NCBI GenBank assembly: GCA_021816865.1
Contig: JAKAWX010000001.1
Span: 1-40,793, forward strand
DNA: 40,793 nt
Origin: Thermoplasmata archaeon
GTDB lineage: Archaea; Thermoplasmatota; Thermoplasmata; Lutacidiplasmatales; UBA184
Direction of reading: 5' to 3'
Shown piece by piece: positions 40,770 through 40,793 of the stretch (within the stretch, counting starts at the first letter, position 1; each line of letters opens with the position of its first letter). The position numbers and the translations under genes were made by a program. The notes below the pieces were generated by a model. The model was given only the letters and a program-made list of their open reading frames with translations, did not search any database and was not told the origin of the DNA.

Positions 40770-40793
40770 CCTCGGGGTACTCATGGACCAAGT
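40675..40793 (-). CDS. HepT-like (DUF86) ribonuclease, C-terminal part
   Basis: The gene runs off the right edge. The visible last 38 residues begin LVHEYPEVKAERIWRFLSGD and end with LPALVAKL and a short basic tail. This matches the C-terminus of HepT/DUF86 proteins, including the HxY of the RX4-6HXY active motif (here H-E-Y). HepT is a toxin RNase or AMPylation target paired with the MntA nucleotidyltransferase, which would be expected just outside the window. With only the tail visible, activity cannot be judged. Confidence 0.65.
   Translation of the reverse strand, partial: LVHEYPEVKAERIWRFLSGDLPALVAKLRRARFPGDSE

Noticed and set aside
1-40793. CRISPR arrays, rRNA genes and replication origin
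   Set aside because: No regularly spaced repeats, rRNA-like stretches, or origin-box clusters with an Orc1/Cdc6 gene were seen on either strand.

Overview
The window looks like chromosomal DNA from a GC-rich archaeon, most likely a Thermoplasmatota-type euryarchaeon. Direct evidence is an archaeal clamp-loader large subunit (RfcL) with a C-terminal PIP-like box, the ribosome-recycling factor ABCE1/Rli1, an MptA-type GTP cyclohydrolase, a type IV pilin-like protein with an archaeal class III signal, a tRNA-Thr without encoded CCA, and many genes with a TATA-like box about 25-30 bases before the start codon and little or no leader. The lineage is inferred from gene content and could not be checked by search.

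Layout. (1) 1-991 is a non-coding or decayed stretch with a short tandem repeat. (2) 992-7745 is an iron-sulfur assembly island: sufD rightward, then sufC-sufS-sufB-doxX leftward, with a SufR-like winged-helix/cysteine regulator divergent from sufC. (3) 7718-10671 continues from the regulator into a sulfur-transfer operon: a CysM-like cysteine synthase, a JAMM peptidase, and a single polypeptide joining a CysO-like sulfur carrier, an E1-like adenylyltransferase and a rhodanese. (4) 10979-17519 is a leftward operon with overlapping GTG starts: mptA, two FtsX/MacB-type permeases, their ATPase, ABCE1 and a PH-domain membrane protein. (5) 17624-19885 holds a MIP18/DUF59 Fe-S protein, a GNAT acetyltransferase, a DUF1684 protein and MarC. 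(6) 19968-26432 holds a methyltransferase, an unknown beta protein, OsmC, RfcL with an unusual insertion, a decayed aldo/keto reductase-like protein, PrxQ and a sugar-acid dehydratase-like enolase-superfamily enzyme. (7) 26470-29880 is an accessory patch: a decayed ISAzo13-type transposase, two surface/pilin-like proteins, a small zinc-ribbon membrane protein and a DUF2085 protein sharing a divergent promoter. (8) 30094-38410 holds tRNA-Thr, urocanate hydratase, an M29-like protein, a large surface protein, Nudix, an acyl-CoA ligase, a PIN protein and a zinc-ribbon hydrolase. (9) 38411-40793 holds a possible decayed gene, a radical SAM gene frameshifted at a run of seven G, and the end of a HepT-like gene running off the right edge.

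How the genes fit together. The strongest theme is sulfur. The regulator that probably senses Fe-S status heads an operon for protein-thiocarboxylate-dependent cysteine synthesis. Cysteine is the substrate of the adjacent SufS, which feeds the SufBCD scaffold. The fusion of carrier, activating enzyme and rhodanese, next to a peptidase of the family that trims such carriers, is the most unusual system in the window. The proposed processing step is inference.
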